Assembly: GCF_000420265.1 (NCBI RefSeq)
Contig: NZ_ATUP01000001.1
Location: 1,736,001-1,800,000 of the forward strand
Direction: 5' to 3'
Length of the DNA: 64,000 bases
From: Oceanicaulis alexandrii DSM 11625
GTDB taxonomy: Bacteria > Pseudomonadota > Alphaproteobacteria > Caulobacterales > Maricaulaceae
Both the position numbers and the translations under genes were made by a program. Below are positions 9,032 through 17,869 of the stretch, in pieces (position 1 is the first letter of the stretch; each line of letters begins with the position of its first letter). The notes under the pieces are model-generated. The model made no database searches. It had not been told where the DNA came from and saw nothing but the letters and a program-made list of their open reading frames with translations.

Positions 9032-9304
9032 CTAGTCGTTTTCGTCAAATCCGCATTCGACCAGAGCGCTGAGCGCATCGACCGCCTCTGCGGCGTCATC
9101 CCCGTCCGCCTTGATGGTGATCTGCACTCCGGGACCGGCGGCGAGCATCAGCAATTCCATAATGGAATCCGCGCTGACCTGCTCATGGTCGCGAGAGACG
9201 CTGATATCGGCGTCATAGCGCGCGGCTTCAGCGACGAATTTGGCGGAGGCGCGGGCGTGCAGGCCGCGCTGATTGCAGATCGTGACCGTGCGCTCAGTGG
9301 TCAC
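9032..9304 (-). CDS. HPr-family phosphocarrier protein
   Basis: 90 residues from a GTG at 9304 that overlaps the TGA of the EIIA gene (GTGA), so the two are translationally coupled. Phosphate acceptor His16 is in GLHARAS, and the regulatory-serine region reads ADSIMELLMLA (Ser47), the site HPr kinase normally modifies. In alphaproteobacteria this protein works in a regulatory PTS without sugar transport, passing phosphate from EI-Ntr. Neither EI nor HPr kinase is in this window. Confidence 0.95.
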   Translation of the reverse strand: MTTERTVTICNQRGLHARASAKFVAEAARYDADISVSRDHEQVSADSIMELLMLAAGPGVQITIKADGDDAAEAVDALSALVECGFDEND

Positions 9305-9705
9305 GCCGCGCCATCCAGGATCTGGGAAGCGACGGCGATATAGCGTTTGCCTGCTTCACTGGCGCTTTCCGCCAGCGCGTTCATGTCGAGCCGGGAGCGG
9401 GCCTCGGCCAGCTTGATCAGCATGGGCAGATTGGCGCCGGCGATGACCTCCACTCGCCCTTTTTCAAGCAGCGAGATGGACAGGTTTGACGGCGTGCCGC
9501 CGAACATGTCGGTGAGGATGATCACGCCCTCGCCCTGATCCGCCTTCTCCACCGCTTCGCGAATATCATCGCGACGGCGCTCCATATCATCATCGGGACC
9601 GATGGAAATGGCGCTGCAGGCTTCAAGCGGGCCGACCACATGCTCAGTGGCGGCGACAAGTTCGTCAGCGAGACGGCCGTGAGTGACGACGACAATGCCG
9701 ATCAT
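9301..9705 (-). CDS. PTS EIIA component, mannose/fructose type
   Basis: 134 residues from the ATG at 9705 (MIGIVVVTHG); the open frame upstream of it is not family-like. His9 in VVTHGRLA is the phosphorylation site, and LTDMFGGTPSN is the second signature of the family. Only the A domain is present, with no B, C or D transport subunits, as expected for the regulatory PTS of alphaproteobacteria. It overlaps the HPr gene and lies 138 bases downstream of chvG. Confidence 0.93.
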   Translation of the reverse strand: MIGIVVVTHGRLADELVAATEHVVGPLEACSAISIGPDDDMERRRDDIREAVEKADQGEGVIILTDMFGGTPSNLSISLLEKGRVEVIAGANLPMLIKLAEARSRLDMNALAESASEAGKRYIAVASQILDGAA

Positions 9706-9843
9706 GGTGTGAGACTGGTCCTCAGACGGAAAGTTATCCCGCCCATGTAAACCCGGTTTTGCGTCGGGCGAAAGCCCTGTGCGACGTGCCTGCAACAGTC
9801 TGCTGCACGAGGATGACAGGCGCCGTTTTCGCGCCACACATAC

Positions 9844-11496
9844 TTATCGGATATAGGCAGGCAGTGTCACCGTGAAGCAGGCGCCAAGGACGACGCCCTG
9901 ATCATCGAGCCGGTTTGAAGCTTCGATCTGTCCGCCATGAGCGGTCACGATCTGGCGCGCAATGGCGAGGCCAAGCCCGGAATGCGCGCCAAAAGCCGCG
10001 CCCTTGGGGCGCTGGGTGTAGAAACGATCAAAAATGGCTTCGCGATTGTCTTCGGGAATGCCCGGCCCGTTGTCCTCGACCCGAACCTGATGGGTTTGCC
10101 CCGGACCGCGTTCGATAGTGATTTTCACCACGCTGTCTGCGGGGGAGAAGGTGATGGCGTTCTCGATCAGGTTGATGAAGACCCGGCTGAGCGGATGCTC
10201 ATGGCCGCGCACCCAGTGCCGGTCAGCGGTGTGACTGACGGTGACGCGCGGCGCCTTGGCGTCAGGGTCGTTCTGAAGGCTGGCGAGATCATTGAGCAAG
10301 ACAGCGAGATCGATCGTCTCCAGATCTTCCCGCGCCAGCTCGGCGTCCAGACGCGAGGCGTTTGAAATGTCGGTGATCAGCCGGTCCAGCCGCTTCACAT
10401 CATGCTGGATCACGTCGATCAGCCGGGCGCGTTTAGCGTCGTCCTTGGCAAGCGGCAGAATTTCAGAGGCGGAGCGGATCGAGGTCAGCGGGTTCTTGAT
10501 CTCGTGCGACACGTCCGCCGCGAAGGCTTCAATGGCGTCCAGTCGATCATAAAGCGCGTTGGTCATCTGGGTGAAGGCGCGTCCCATATCGCCGATTTCA
10601 TCGCGGCGGCCTTTCATGTCGGGCAGGGGCACGCGCCGCCCGCCGGCCAGGCGCACTTCGCGCGCCGCCTCGGCCAGCCGCCGCACAGGCCAGGCGATCT
10701 GAACGGTCAGCACAAGCGCCATGACCAGCGAAACCGACGCGGCCACCAGCACATAAGGCAGGATGGCGGCGCGTTCCTGTGCGATCAGGGCGTCCAGATC
10801 ATACGATTCATAGGTGACGGTGCCGACGACCGCCTGAATGAGTTGAATGGGAATGGTCACGGACACCACGCGCCCGCCGTCAGGGTCGCGGCGCACGCCG
10901 GACTGGGCCTCACCGGTCTGAAAGGCTTCGCGCACCTCATCGGCCAAAGTCCGGTCTAGCGCCGTTCGGTCTTCAGAAGACAGGAACATCTGGCCGATTT
11001 GCTCCATCAAGGAGCGGGAGGCGTTCTGCAGGGCCGTCAGGGGGGTGTCCGGCCGCCCGTCCAGCGGCGGCAGTTCGATCTGGTCCACATCGCCCGCGAT
11101 CAGGTCGGAATCGGCAATGCGCACAGGTCCCGGGGCGTGCAGCAGGGCGCGCGTCTCGTCCGGCACATAGAGCCCTGACAAGCGCCTGAGCACTTCGCGC
11201 GCGGCGTCACGATCCATTTCAGGGCCGGGCGCATCACCGTAGACCGCAGTCTCGGTGATGATGTTGGCGATAATTTCAGCCTGGGCGGAGAGCGAATCCA
11301 CCTTGGCGTCCACCAGCCCGCGCCGGTTCTCGGTGATGGCGAACATGCCGCCGATCACAACGCTCAACGCCACCAGATTGGTCAGGATGATGGTGGCGCC
11401 CAGACGTGACAACAACAGCGGTTTGAGCTGGGCGGACAGGCGCAGGACGGCGCGACGCGCGACCTTAAGCCTCCTTATAACGGTAGCCGACGCCAT
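9844..11496 (-). CDS. chvG: Sensor histidine kinase ChvG
   Basis: About 550 residues. I take the ATG at 11496, overlapping the end of chvI by 32 bases; the first membrane helix ([19 protein letters not shown]) follows at about residue 30. Then a periplasmic sensor part with many Asp/Pro, a second helix ([19 protein letters not shown]), a HAMP region, H-box [19 protein letters not shown]-box [13 protein letters not shown]1 [11 protein letters not shown] and G2 [12 protein letters not shown]. In relatives ChvG senses acid or envelope stress and phosphorylates ChvI. Order chvI-chvG-EIIA-HPr matches other alphaproteobacteria except for the missing hprK. Confidence 0.9.
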   Translation of the reverse strand: MASATVIRRLKVARRAVLRLSAQLKPLLLSRLGATIILTNLVALSVVIGGMFAITENRRGLVDAKVDSLSAQAEIIANIITETAVYGDAPGPEMDRDAAREVLRRLSGLYVPDETRALLHAPGPVRIADSDLIAGDVDQIELPPLDGRPDTPLTALQNASRSLMEQIGQMFLSSEDRTALDRTLADEVREAFQTGEAQSGVRRDPDGGRVVSVTIPIQLIQAVVGTVTYESYDLDALIAQERAAILPYVLVAASVSLVMALVLTVQIAWPVRRLAEAAREVRLAGGRRVPLPDMKGRRDEIGDMGRAFTQMTNALYDRLDAIEAFAADVSHEIKNPLTSIRSASEILPLAKDDAKRARLIDVIQHDVKRLDRLITDISNASRLDAELAREDLETIDLAVLLNDLASLQNDPDAKAPRVTVSHTADRHWVRGHEHPLSRVFINLIENAITFSPADSVVKITIERGPGQTHQVRVEDNGPGIPEDNREAIFDRFYTQRPKGAAFGAHSGLGLAIARQIVTAHGGQIEASNRLDDQGVVLGACFTVTLPAYIR

Positions 11497-12169
11497 ACAG
11501 GGTCTCAATGCTGTCGAATGTGTCGTCCACGTCGCGGAACTTCTTGCGGATGCGCTTGATGTGGCTGTCGATGGTGCGATCATCCACATAGACCTGATCG
11601 TCATAGGCCGCGTCCATCAGGCTGTCGCGGCTTTTTACAAAGCCGGGACGGTTGGCCAGCGCATGCAGGATCAGAAATTCAGTGACGGTCAGACGCACTG
11701 GCTTTCCGGCCCAGCTGCAAGCGTGCCGGTTGGGGTCGAGCAGCAATTGGCCGCGTTCGATGACTTTGTGCTCGCCGGTCTCTCCGCCTTCCGCGCCTGC
11801 AGGATCGGCCTGGGCGCGGCGCAGCACGGCCTTGATCCGGCGCGCCAGCAGCTGATGGGAGAAGGGCTTGGCGATGTAATCATCCGCGCCCAGATCAAGC
11901 CCCAGCGCCTCATCGAACTCACCATCCTTTGAGGTGAGGAAGATGACCGGCAGGTTGGAGGACTGGCGCACGCGGCGCAGCAGCTCCAGGCCATCCATGC
12001 GCGGCATCTTGATGTCGAAGATCGCCAGATCGGGCGGCGTTTCGCTCAGATGCGGCAACGCCTCGGCGCCGTCGGTGAAGGTGCGCACGTCATAGCCCTC
12101 ATTTTCCAGAAACATGGAAACGGAGGTCAGAATGTTCTCGTCGTCGTCCACAAGGGCGATGGTCGCCAT
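11465..12169 (-). CDS. chvI: Response regulator ChvI
   Basis: 234 residues, OmpR/PhoB class. The receiver has acidic pocket VDDDE, phospho-acceptor Asp52 in [11 protein letters not shown] and Lys in [14 protein letters not shown]. The winged-helix domain carries [18 protein letters not shown] and [18 protein letters not shown]. It precedes chvG on the same strand with overlapping ends, a typical cognate pair. In known relatives it is a global regulator of envelope, exopolysaccharide and acid responses. Confidence 0.93.
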   Translation of the reverse strand: MATIALVDDDENILTSVSMFLENEGYDVRTFTDGAEALPHLSETPPDLAIFDIKMPRMDGLELLRRVRQSSNLPVIFLTSKDGEFDEALGLDLGADDYIAKPFSHQLLARRIKAVLRRAQADPAGAEGGETGEHKVIERGQLLLDPNRHACSWAGKPVRLTVTEFLILHALANRPGFVKSRDSLMDAAYDDQVYVDDRTIDSHIKRIRKKFRDVDDTFDSIETLYGVGYRYKEA

Positions 12170-12252
12170 CGTTCGTATCCTGTCTTCTCTCGGTCAAACC
12201 GATGTCTGTAGCGCTTCATACTATTTGTTGCGCGAGATCAAGCAAAGACATG

Positions 12253-12267
12253 GTTACCTAGGGTTAA
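12253..12267 (-). promoter_or_regulatory. CtrA-like site between chvI and the 12315 gene
   Basis: On the minus strand TTAA-CCCTAGG-TAAC, that is TTAA-N7-TAAC, with one mismatch to the CtrA box. It lies 86 bases upstream of chvI and 48 bases upstream of the divergent gene at 12315. Candidate only. Confidence 0.3.
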
Positions 12268-12314
12268 GGCCGGTAGTGCATTACTATCCGAAACTGCTGG
12301 GGAATGAGGCGGAA

Positions 12315-14036
12315 ATGGCGCACGAAGACGTCCATTACGAGGTCTTTCTGAAGAAAAACGTGAAGGCTTCCTGGACCTTGGTCGAGGCGCTGAAGGATCG
12401 TAATGCGGCCATGGGGCTGGCCAAGAAGCTGCAGACCAATCACTCCAGCGGGTCGATCCGCGTGGTGCGTGAAGTCTGGGATGCGGAATCGGGGGGCTTT
12501 CGGGGCGGATCGATCTTTGAAGTCGGCCCGGAAAAATATGCGGGCGATGAGAAGCCGGCCGAAGCCAGCATTCCGTGCCTGACGCCGGACGATCTGTCCG
12601 GGCCTGCAGCGCGCGATACGCTGCGCCGGGCGCTGTCGGACTGGCTTGAACGCTCCCAGGTTTGCCCGATGGAGCTGTTGCACAGACCGGACCTGATCGA
12701 ACAACTGGACGGTTCCGACACCGATTTGCAGCACGCGATCCAGAAAGTCGCGATCGCGCGGGCTCAAAACAGCGACGCCTCGGTGCATGCCTATGTGCGT
12801 CTGATCACCGAACTGGTCCAGCGCGGCATTGAACAGTCGCGCAAGGAAGCAAAGGCGGGCGGCAAGCCGCCCCGCGGCAAATCCTTTGCCGAGACCGCCA
12901 GCCTGGTGGCCGGCAAGTCTGCGCCGGAAAAACAGATGCGCCGCGCCATCGCGGATCAACTCTCTGAATCCTATGACATGGGCGAGAAGGTCCGCCGTCT
13001 GCTCGACATGCATGATGACCTGCCGGAAGACGCGCAGGCGCGTGCCCTGGCGGCGACGCATACGGACGCCTTCATGGCGGAAATCCTGTCCTTTGATTCC
13101 GCCCTGCGCCGGGTTCTGGGCGACACGGTGGATCTGGGTGACGAGGTCCTGCGCCTGACCGGGATTTATGAAGGCGCGCCAGACAGTCCGGACCTGAGCC
13201 GTGCGCCGGAAACTGCGCGTCGGCTCGCCAGCCAGATCAAGCAGGCCTCCTTACCGGCTGCGCATAATGAGCTGGCCCAGCAAATTCTGGAAAAACTGCG
13301 CGCGCCCAAGCGGTTCCGCCCTCGGTCGGTGATGGCTGAGATCGAACTGGCGCGTAAACTCGCCCAGCGCCTGATCGTGTCAGCGGGGCAGAATCTCAAC
13401 CTCAATCCCGATGCGCTCGTGGAAGCGTTCACGCACCGCTCGGCCCGTCTGCTACAGCCGGACGCCATCGAGGAAGCTCTGTCAGGCGCCCATACGCCGG
13501 TGGACCAGATCGAGCGCCTGTTCGCCATGGAAGACCATCTGGTGGGCGAGGAGAACAAGAAGAAGCTCGCCAGCTATATCCGCGGCAAGGTTCAGGCGAA
13601 CACGACGGTCAATTTCTTCCTGCGCGGCGCGGGCCAGCCGCTGGAACGCCTGTCGCAGGTCACCAGCCTGCAGGCGCGCGCCATGAAGGGCGGCTTTCCC
13701 AAAGCGGACAAGCGCGAACTGGTTGAGGCGTTTGATACGCTGGGACTGGCGATTCTGGACGCCACCAAGGTCATGGACCGTGTGGCGGGGTCCAACGCGC
13801 CAGTTCTGGACCGGGCGGCGGCGCTGCTTAAGCTTGCAGCCACGGGCCTGCTGCCCGAAGGCCGGTGTCGGTACGATGCGCAGGCGCGTGCGGTGCGCAT
13901 GATGGAAAGCGATGAGGGCCGTGTCGCGGCGGCGTCTCCGGGGGGCGAGCAGAAAATGCTGGCGGTTCAGCAATTGCTGGCGCAACTGGCGCCGCCTGAA
14001 ACTCAAGGCACGCCTGAAGAGGGCACAGCCGCCTAG
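12315..14036 (+). CDS. Conserved hypothetical protein beside chvIG
   Basis: 573 residues from the ATG at 12315, preceded by AGGCGGA; the longer open frame upstream overlaps chvI on the other strand and is unlikely. No signal peptide and no membrane helix. The N-terminal part (HYEVFLKKNVKASWTLVEAL, then SIRVVREVWDAESGGF) looks like a small compact domain. The rest is rich in amphipathic helices with charged repeats and ends in a Pro/Glu-rich tail. No catalytic motif is visible and I cannot name a family. It diverges from chvIG. Confidence 0.75.
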   Translation: MAHEDVHYEVFLKKNVKASWTLVEALKDRNAAMGLAKKLQTNHSSGSIRVVREVWDAESGGFRGGSIFEVGPEKYAGDEKPAEASIPCLTPDDLSGPAARDTLRRALSDWLERSQVCPMELLHRPDLIEQLDGSDTDLQHAIQKVAIARAQNSDASVHAYVRLITELVQRGIEQSRKEAKAGGKPPRGKSFAETASLVAGKSAPEKQMRRAIADQLSESYDMGEKVRRLLDMHDDLPEDAQARALAATHTDAFMAEILSFDSALRRVLGDTVDLGDEVLRLTGIYEGAPDSPDLSRAPETARRLASQIKQASLPAAHNELAQQILEKLRAPKRFRPRSVMAEIELARKLAQRLIVSAGQNLNLNPDALVEAFTHRSARLLQPDAIEEALSGAHTPVDQIERLFAMEDHLVGEENKKKLASYIRGKVQANTTVNFFLRGAGQPLERLSQVTSLQARAMKGGFPKADKRELVEAFDTLGLAILDATKVMDRVAGSNAPVLDRAAALLKLAATGLLPEGRCRYDAQARAVRMMESDEGRVAAASPGGEQKMLAVQQLLAQLAPPETQGTPEEGTAA

Positions 14037-14389
14037 CGCGGCAGGCCCGCAGTTTTCAGCCGGTCTTTATAGGCGCTCAGCAAAGTGTCGCTGTTCTCGC
14101 CCAGCTCGCGCAGATAGTCCCAGGAGAAAATGCCGCTGTCATGACCGTCGTCAAAACTCAGCCGGACGGCGTAGCGGCCCACCGTATCGGCGGACATGAC
14201 CCGGACATTAGACTTGCCGGGAACCAGTTTTTTCTGATCTGGGCTGTGTCCCTGCACTTCAGCCGACGGGCTTTCGACGCGCAGCAGCTCGAACGGGATG
14301 GCGAAGCGCGCCCCGTCGTCATAGGCGATGTCCAGCACGCCGTCTGACGCCTTGAAGCTGAGACGGGTCGGCCAGGGGCGATCACTCAT
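14033..14389 (-). CDS. DUF971 domain protein
   Basis: 118 residues. WPTRLSFKASDGVLDIAYDD, FELLRVESPSAEVQGH and GRYAVRLSFDDGHDSGIFSW fit the DUF971 fold, also the N-terminal domain of gamma-butyrobetaine hydroxylase. Stand-alone bacterial members are often linked with iron-sulfur or Mrp-type proteins; the role here is not known. Its stop overlaps the stop of the convergent gene at 14036. The Trm112-like gene starts the same minus-strand group just upstream. Confidence 0.85.
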   Translation of the reverse strand: MSDRPWPTRLSFKASDGVLDIAYDDGARFAIPFELLRVESPSAEVQGHSPDQKKLVPGKSNVRVMSADTVGRYAVRLSFDDGHDSGIFSWDYLRELGENSDTLLSAYKDRLKTAGLPR

Positions 14390-14392
14390 GGA

Positions 14393-14590
14393 TCAGTCGT
14401 CCAGATTGCGAGCTTCTTCAGGCAACATGATCGGCACGCCTTCGCGGATCGGATAGGCGAGCCGGGCCTGTTTGGAGACCAGCTCATTGGCCTCGCGATC
14501 ATACTCGAGCGGGCCGCGGCTGACCGGGCAGACCAGGATCTCCAGCAATTTGGGATCCAGAACGGCGGGTTCAGATTTCACATCACTCAT
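14393..14590 (-). CDS. Trm112 / UPF0434 family small protein
   Basis: 65 residues: [20 protein letters not shown], then [17 protein letters not shown]. This is the short Trm112-like fold; eukaryotic Trm112 activates methyltransferases, while bacterial members are mostly uncharacterised. Only one Cys remains of the usual zinc-binding set, so metal binding is doubtful. It lies three bases before the DUF971 gene and 34 bases after the LON-domain gene. Confidence 0.88.
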   Translation of the reverse strand: MSDVKSEPAVLDPKLLEILVCPVSRGPLEYDREANELVSKQARLAYPIREGVPIMLPEEARNLDD

Positions 14591-14624
14591 GACACAACTT
14601 CTTACGCGGGCCTCTGGCGGGCGT

Positions 14625-15263
14625 CTAGCCTGCCGAGCCGCTAGAGGCCTGGCTGAGGCTGTCCTGCATCAGACTGTCGAGCAGCTCCGCGCGCTGGGGG
14701 ATGGAGCTTGCTTCCAGAAGACGTTGCTTGGCGGCAGGATCGAAGGGCGCGGCCATGGCGGTCTTGTTGATCACCAGAGACAGCGGCGCCTGTTCCAGCG
14801 CCGGCCAGTCGGTTTCAATCCCGACCAGGTCGAAATAGGCGTGCAACCGATCCAGAAGGCCCGCCACTTCGATCATCGGCGTGAGGTGGGCCTCGACCAG
14901 ATCCTGGGTGAAGGGGCGGTAATCGGCGCGCGCGACACGATAGGGTGTGCGCAAATCCAGCTCTTCATCGACGGCGAAGCGCATCACGCCTTCCAGCACC
15001 ATCAGATAGCGGCCGTCGGACGTTTCCTGATGGCTGACAATGCGTCCCGCGCCGCCGATCCGCTCCAGCGTGGGTTTGTCGGACTGACCGCCGGGCGTGG
15101 GCTGGATGACGCCGATGAACCCGTCGCCGGCCAGCGCGTCATCCACCATGTTCAGATAGCGCGGCTCAAAGACGTTGAGCGGCAGATGCTCTCCCGGCGG
15201 CAGGATACAGCCGCGAATGGGGAAGAGTTTGATCTCGCTCGGCGGGTTGATGATCTGGGACAT
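14625..15263 (-). CDS. LON substrate-binding-domain protein
   Basis: 212 residues, matching the N-terminal domain of Lon protease alone: [54 protein letters not shown] and [11 protein letters not shown]. There is no AAA+ or protease domain, so it is not Lon itself. Stand-alone LON-domain proteins are common in alphaproteobacteria, with unknown function. It lies 83 bases downstream of the CnoX-like gene on the same strand. Confidence 0.9.
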   Translation of the reverse strand: MSQIINPPSEIKLFPIRGCILPPGEHLPLNVFEPRYLNMVDDALAGDGFIGVIQPTPGGQSDKPTLERIGGAGRIVSHQETSDGRYLMVLEGVMRFAVDEELDLRTPYRVARADYRPFTQDLVEAHLTPMIEVAGLLDRLHAYFDLVGIETDWPALEQAPLSLVINKTAMAAPFDPAAKQRLLEASSIPQRAELLDSLMQDSLSQASSGSAG

Positions 15264-15346
15264 GGCCGGTCGCTTTTCCTGCTGTCGTATTTCCCCAGAT
15301 AGCCCGATCAGGGCCGCAGTCTAGCGCTGCGGCCCTGATGTTCAGG

Positions 15347-16255
15347 TCAGGAAAACAGGATGGAGGAGAGGCGGCGGCGGCCGTTCTTGGCCAGCTCGGA
15401 GCCTGCGCCGGCGGATTCAAACACTCGTAACAGCAATTGCCGCGCGGCGGCGTCATTGAAGTCGCGATCTATCGCAATGGATTGAAGAAGCGCGTCTGCG
15501 GCGCCGTCCATATCGCCTGCACCCAGGCGCGCGCGACCCAGCGTATGCCAGGTCTCGGCGTTGGGTGCGCTTTGAACCGCTGATTCCGCCTCGCTGACTT
15601 CCGGCGCATCCTGGGCTTCGCCGGCGAGTTCCATTGACGCGCGTACGGCGGCTATGGCCGGAGCGGATTTCAAGGTCTCTGGCACATTGTCCAGAATGGC
15701 TTTGGCCTGAACCGGATCGCCACCCGCCAGATGCACGCGGGCCAGACCGGCGATGGCGTCGGCGTTCTCCTGATCCATCTGAAGAGCGGTGGCGAAGTCT
15801 TGTGCCGCGCCGCCCATGTCGCCCTGGCTCAGGGCCTCCTGAGCGCGCTCCACAAGGGCCGCCACCTCTTCTTCGGAAACTTCGCCCGTCATGCGGTTGA
15901 TGAAGTCATTGACCTGGCTTTCGGGCAGGGCGCCCATGAAGCCGTCCACCGGCTGGCCGTCCATGAAAGCGATGACGGCCGGGATGGACTGGATGCGCAA
16001 TTGGCCTGCGATGCCAGGGTTCTCGTCAATATTGACCTTGACGAGTTTGACCTTGCCGCCCGCCTTGGTGACGGCGCGTTCGATCGTGGGTCCCAGCTGG
16101 CGGCACGGTCCGCACCAGGGCGCCCAGAAATCAACCAGAACCGGCACGTCCTTGGACGGTTCGATCACATCGTTCATGAAGGTCTGGTCGGTGCCATCCT
16201 TGACCAGATCGGCGCCGGCCGGCGCCTGATGGCTGTTTGTTCCAAAATTTTCCAT
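15347..16255 (-). CDS. CnoX/YbbN-like thioredoxin-TPR co-chaperone
   Basis: 302 residues. N-terminal thioredoxin domain (about 20-130) with active site WAPWCGPCRQ (Cys48, Cys51), then a helical TPR-like region (about 130-302) with repeated AQEALSQGDMGGAAQDFATA and RARLGAGDMDGAADAL motifs. In E. coli CnoX protects proteins from hypochlorite-induced aggregation and hands them to GroEL/DnaK. There the second active-site Cys is lost, while here the CGPC pair is kept, so redox activity is more likely. Confidence 0.9.
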   Translation of the reverse strand: MENFGTNSHQAPAGADLVKDGTDQTFMNDVIEPSKDVPVLVDFWAPWCGPCRQLGPTIERAVTKAGGKVKLVKVNIDENPGIAGQLRIQSIPAVIAFMDGQPVDGFMGALPESQVNDFINRMTGEVSEEEVAALVERAQEALSQGDMGGAAQDFATALQMDQENADAIAGLARVHLAGGDPVQAKAILDNVPETLKSAPAIAAVRASMELAGEAQDAPEVSEAESAVQSAPNAETWHTLGRARLGAGDMDGAADALLQSIAIDRDFNDAAARQLLLRVFESAGAGSELAKNGRRRLSSILFS

Positions 16256-16333
16256 CTGTAGGTCTCCAGCAGGGAGCGAATGACGCTTTACCCCTAGGTG
16301 GCCGCTCCAGCGCCGGGATGCAAGCGCGGGCGA

Positions 16334-16855
16334 TCACCCGTCCAGCTTCACAATTTCAGGAGTTCGGCCCAGCGAGGTGAGAAACCGCAACAGATCATTT
16401 GAGCGAATGGCCGTGGTGGCGTCGTTTTTCAGCGGATGGAAGTTGACGATCTCGTGCGCCATCAACGCCTGGTCGAGAATGAAGCGGACCTTGCGATCAG
16501 GGTCATTGACCAAGGCGAAGGCGGTCACAGATCCTGGCGTCACGCCAAGAGCGTCTTCCAATAGCTCGGCCTTGCCGAAGGATAAGCGCCCGCAATCCAG
16601 TATCTTGTGCAGGTGCTTGAGCGCGATCTGGGTGGATTGCAGCGCCGAGATCAGGATCAACGCGCCTTTCTTGTCCTTGAGGAACAAATTCTTTGTGTGC
16701 CCGCCTGGCATGTCGGCCTTGAGGGCTTCGCCTTCGTCGACGGTGAAGACCGGCTCATGGTCGCGCGTGTCATGAGGGATGCCGAGCGCGTCCAGATACT
16801 CAAACAAGGCCTGTCGCGAGGCGGGGCGGGCGGGAAGCGGGGGCGTCTGGGTCAT
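16334..16855 (-). CDS. YbaK/ProX-type aminoacyl-tRNA deacylase
   Basis: 173 residues. The family hydrolyses mischarged Ala- or Cys-tRNA(Pro) in trans. Seen: [63 protein letters not shown] and the ending [13 protein letters not shown]. It is a stand-alone domain rather than part of ProRS. The tRNA-Gly gene lies just beyond on the other strand. Substrate (Ala versus Cys) is not decided by sequence alone. Confidence 0.92.
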   Translation of the reverse strand: MTQTPPLPARPASRQALFEYLDALGIPHDTRDHEPVFTVDEGEALKADMPGGHTKNLFLKDKKGALILISALQSTQIALKHLHKILDCGRLSFGKAELLEDALGVTPGSVTAFALVNDPDRKVRFILDQALMAHEIVNFHPLKNDATTAIRSNDLLRFLTSLGRTPEIVKLDG

Positions 16856-16996
16856 GGCGTCAGCTCAGCAGGATGCAAGAAATCAGGCAAGCTGCTCATA
16901 TACTGCAAAAGCTGTACAGGACGGGCTTGCAAAACGACCTTCGATAAGCGATATACCCGGCCTCGGCGCAAGCCGGACCCTGTACGCAGGTAGTGA

Positions 16997-17071
16997 GCGG
17001 GCGTAGCTCAGGGGTAGAGCATCACCTTGCCAAGGTGAGGGTCGTGCGTTCGAATCGCATCGCCCGCTCCA
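16997..17071 (+). tRNA. tRNA-Gly (anticodon GCC)
   Basis: 75 bases including an encoded CCA. The 7-bp acceptor stem is GCGGGCG with CGCCCGC and discriminator T. The D arm is GCTCAGGGGTAGAGC, the anticodon stem is CACCT/AGGTG around loop TGCCA, and the T loop is GTTCGAATC. Anticodon GCC reads GGC/GGT. No other tRNA is adjacent. Confidence 0.97.
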
Positions 17072-17108
17072 TTTTCTTCAGACGACATGAGAAGACTTGC
17101 ACCTGCAG

Positions 17109-17516
17109 CCGGGCGTCATGCCCGGGCAAGTCCCCAGTCGCCGGCCCTTGGGCCGGCGAAACGCGTTTGAGGCGGATGCAGATCTGGCGACCGGCGCCAT
17201 CATACAATGGCGCCGCGTTTCTGGACCTGCCTGTCCCTACAGGATGGACTGTCGGGGCGGATCAAATCGTCAGCCTTCCCCCAAGGCGTCAAATGGCCCC
17301 CAATCCCTCTGGACCGCCTACGGCTTGATCCGCTCCGCCCCATCCCTGGTCGCAGTATTGCTGATCCGGAAACACACATTTCACGCAAGCGTGAGCCCAT
17401 GTGTGTGGCAATGACCGCGGCCGCAGCCCATATGTGAATTCGCCAAGGACGGATCGGGGTCCCCCACCGGTCTCCTCCCCAACCGGAAGGCTTCGAAGCG
17501 CAACTGCGTTTTCCGG
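17109..17516 (+). other. Highly structured non-coding stretch, candidate ncRNA
   Basis: About 500 bases lie between the tRNA and the small lipoprotein with no convincing gene. Frames are open on both strands only because stops are rare in GC-rich DNA. The stretch contains a series of near-perfect hairpins: 17109-17125 (6 bp), 17139-17158 (8 bp plus a 4-base loop), 17192-17215 (9 bp), 17230-17243 (5 bp), a 9-bp long-range pair GCGGATCAA/TTGATCCGC (17257-17265 with 17325-17333) enclosing GCCTT/AAGGC, 17371-17406 (8+5 bp), and 17483-17516 (6 bp). It lacks the signatures I know for RNase P, tmRNA and SRP RNA. Strand is assumed. Confidence 0.35.
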
Positions 17517-17582
17517 CCTCCTCGCGCTGTCCTTGGCCAATCGGCTTCACGCCGAAAACAAGAAAAGAAAGAAGGTTCAACC

Positions 17583-17684
17583 ATGGCCCGCGCCGTTTCA
17601 CTGGTGATCGCAACTGGAATTTTTCTGACTGTCAGCCTCGTCGCCGCTTGCGCTTCGGGCAATGGTCTCTACATCAGCTCATGA
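17583..17684 (+). CDS. 33-residue lipoprotein
   Basis: The ATG at 17583 is preceded by a good ribosome site (AAGAAGG, 6 bases away). The product starts MARAVSLVIATGIFLTVSLV and continues AACASGNG to a 5-residue end, a lipoprotein signal with lipobox VAAC. After processing only about 11 residues remain on the lipid, so it is of entericidin-like size but not clearly related. A terminator lies 130 bases downstream. Function unknown. Confidence 0.6.
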   Translation: MARAVSLVIATGIFLTVSLVAACASGNGLYISS

Positions 17685-17812
17685 TGAACGAGATTCGCTG
17701 AAACCTGTCAGCGAAGCTTTACAGGCCTCAGAGTGCGTCCCCCCAGCCTGCCCGATGAGGCCTGCAGGCGCCGCTGGACATGCCTGTCCCCGTCCGGCGG
17801 CGCCGCTTCCAT

Positions 17813-17847
17813 AAAAAACCCCGCAGCCTCTGGCTGCGGGGTTTTTC
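17813..17847. terminator. Bidirectional intrinsic terminator
   Basis: AAAAAACCCCGCAGCC, a 3-base loop and GGCTGCGGGGTTTTT form a perfect stem flanked by A and T runs. It would stop the plus-strand lipoprotein transcript and the minus-strand SDR transcript. Confidence 0.92.
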
Positions 17848-17869
17848 ATGTCGGTAAAGCGCGCGCTTC

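Noticed and set aside
9706-9843. Decayed hprK in the gap between EIIA and chvG
   Set aside because: No P-loop or other HprK motif is visible in any frame; the gap is too short for the gene.
17200-17613. 137-codon minus-strand frame in the structured stretch
   Set aside because: Arg/Gly/Ser/Trp-rich shadow with overlapping open frames on both strands; open only because stop codons are rare here.
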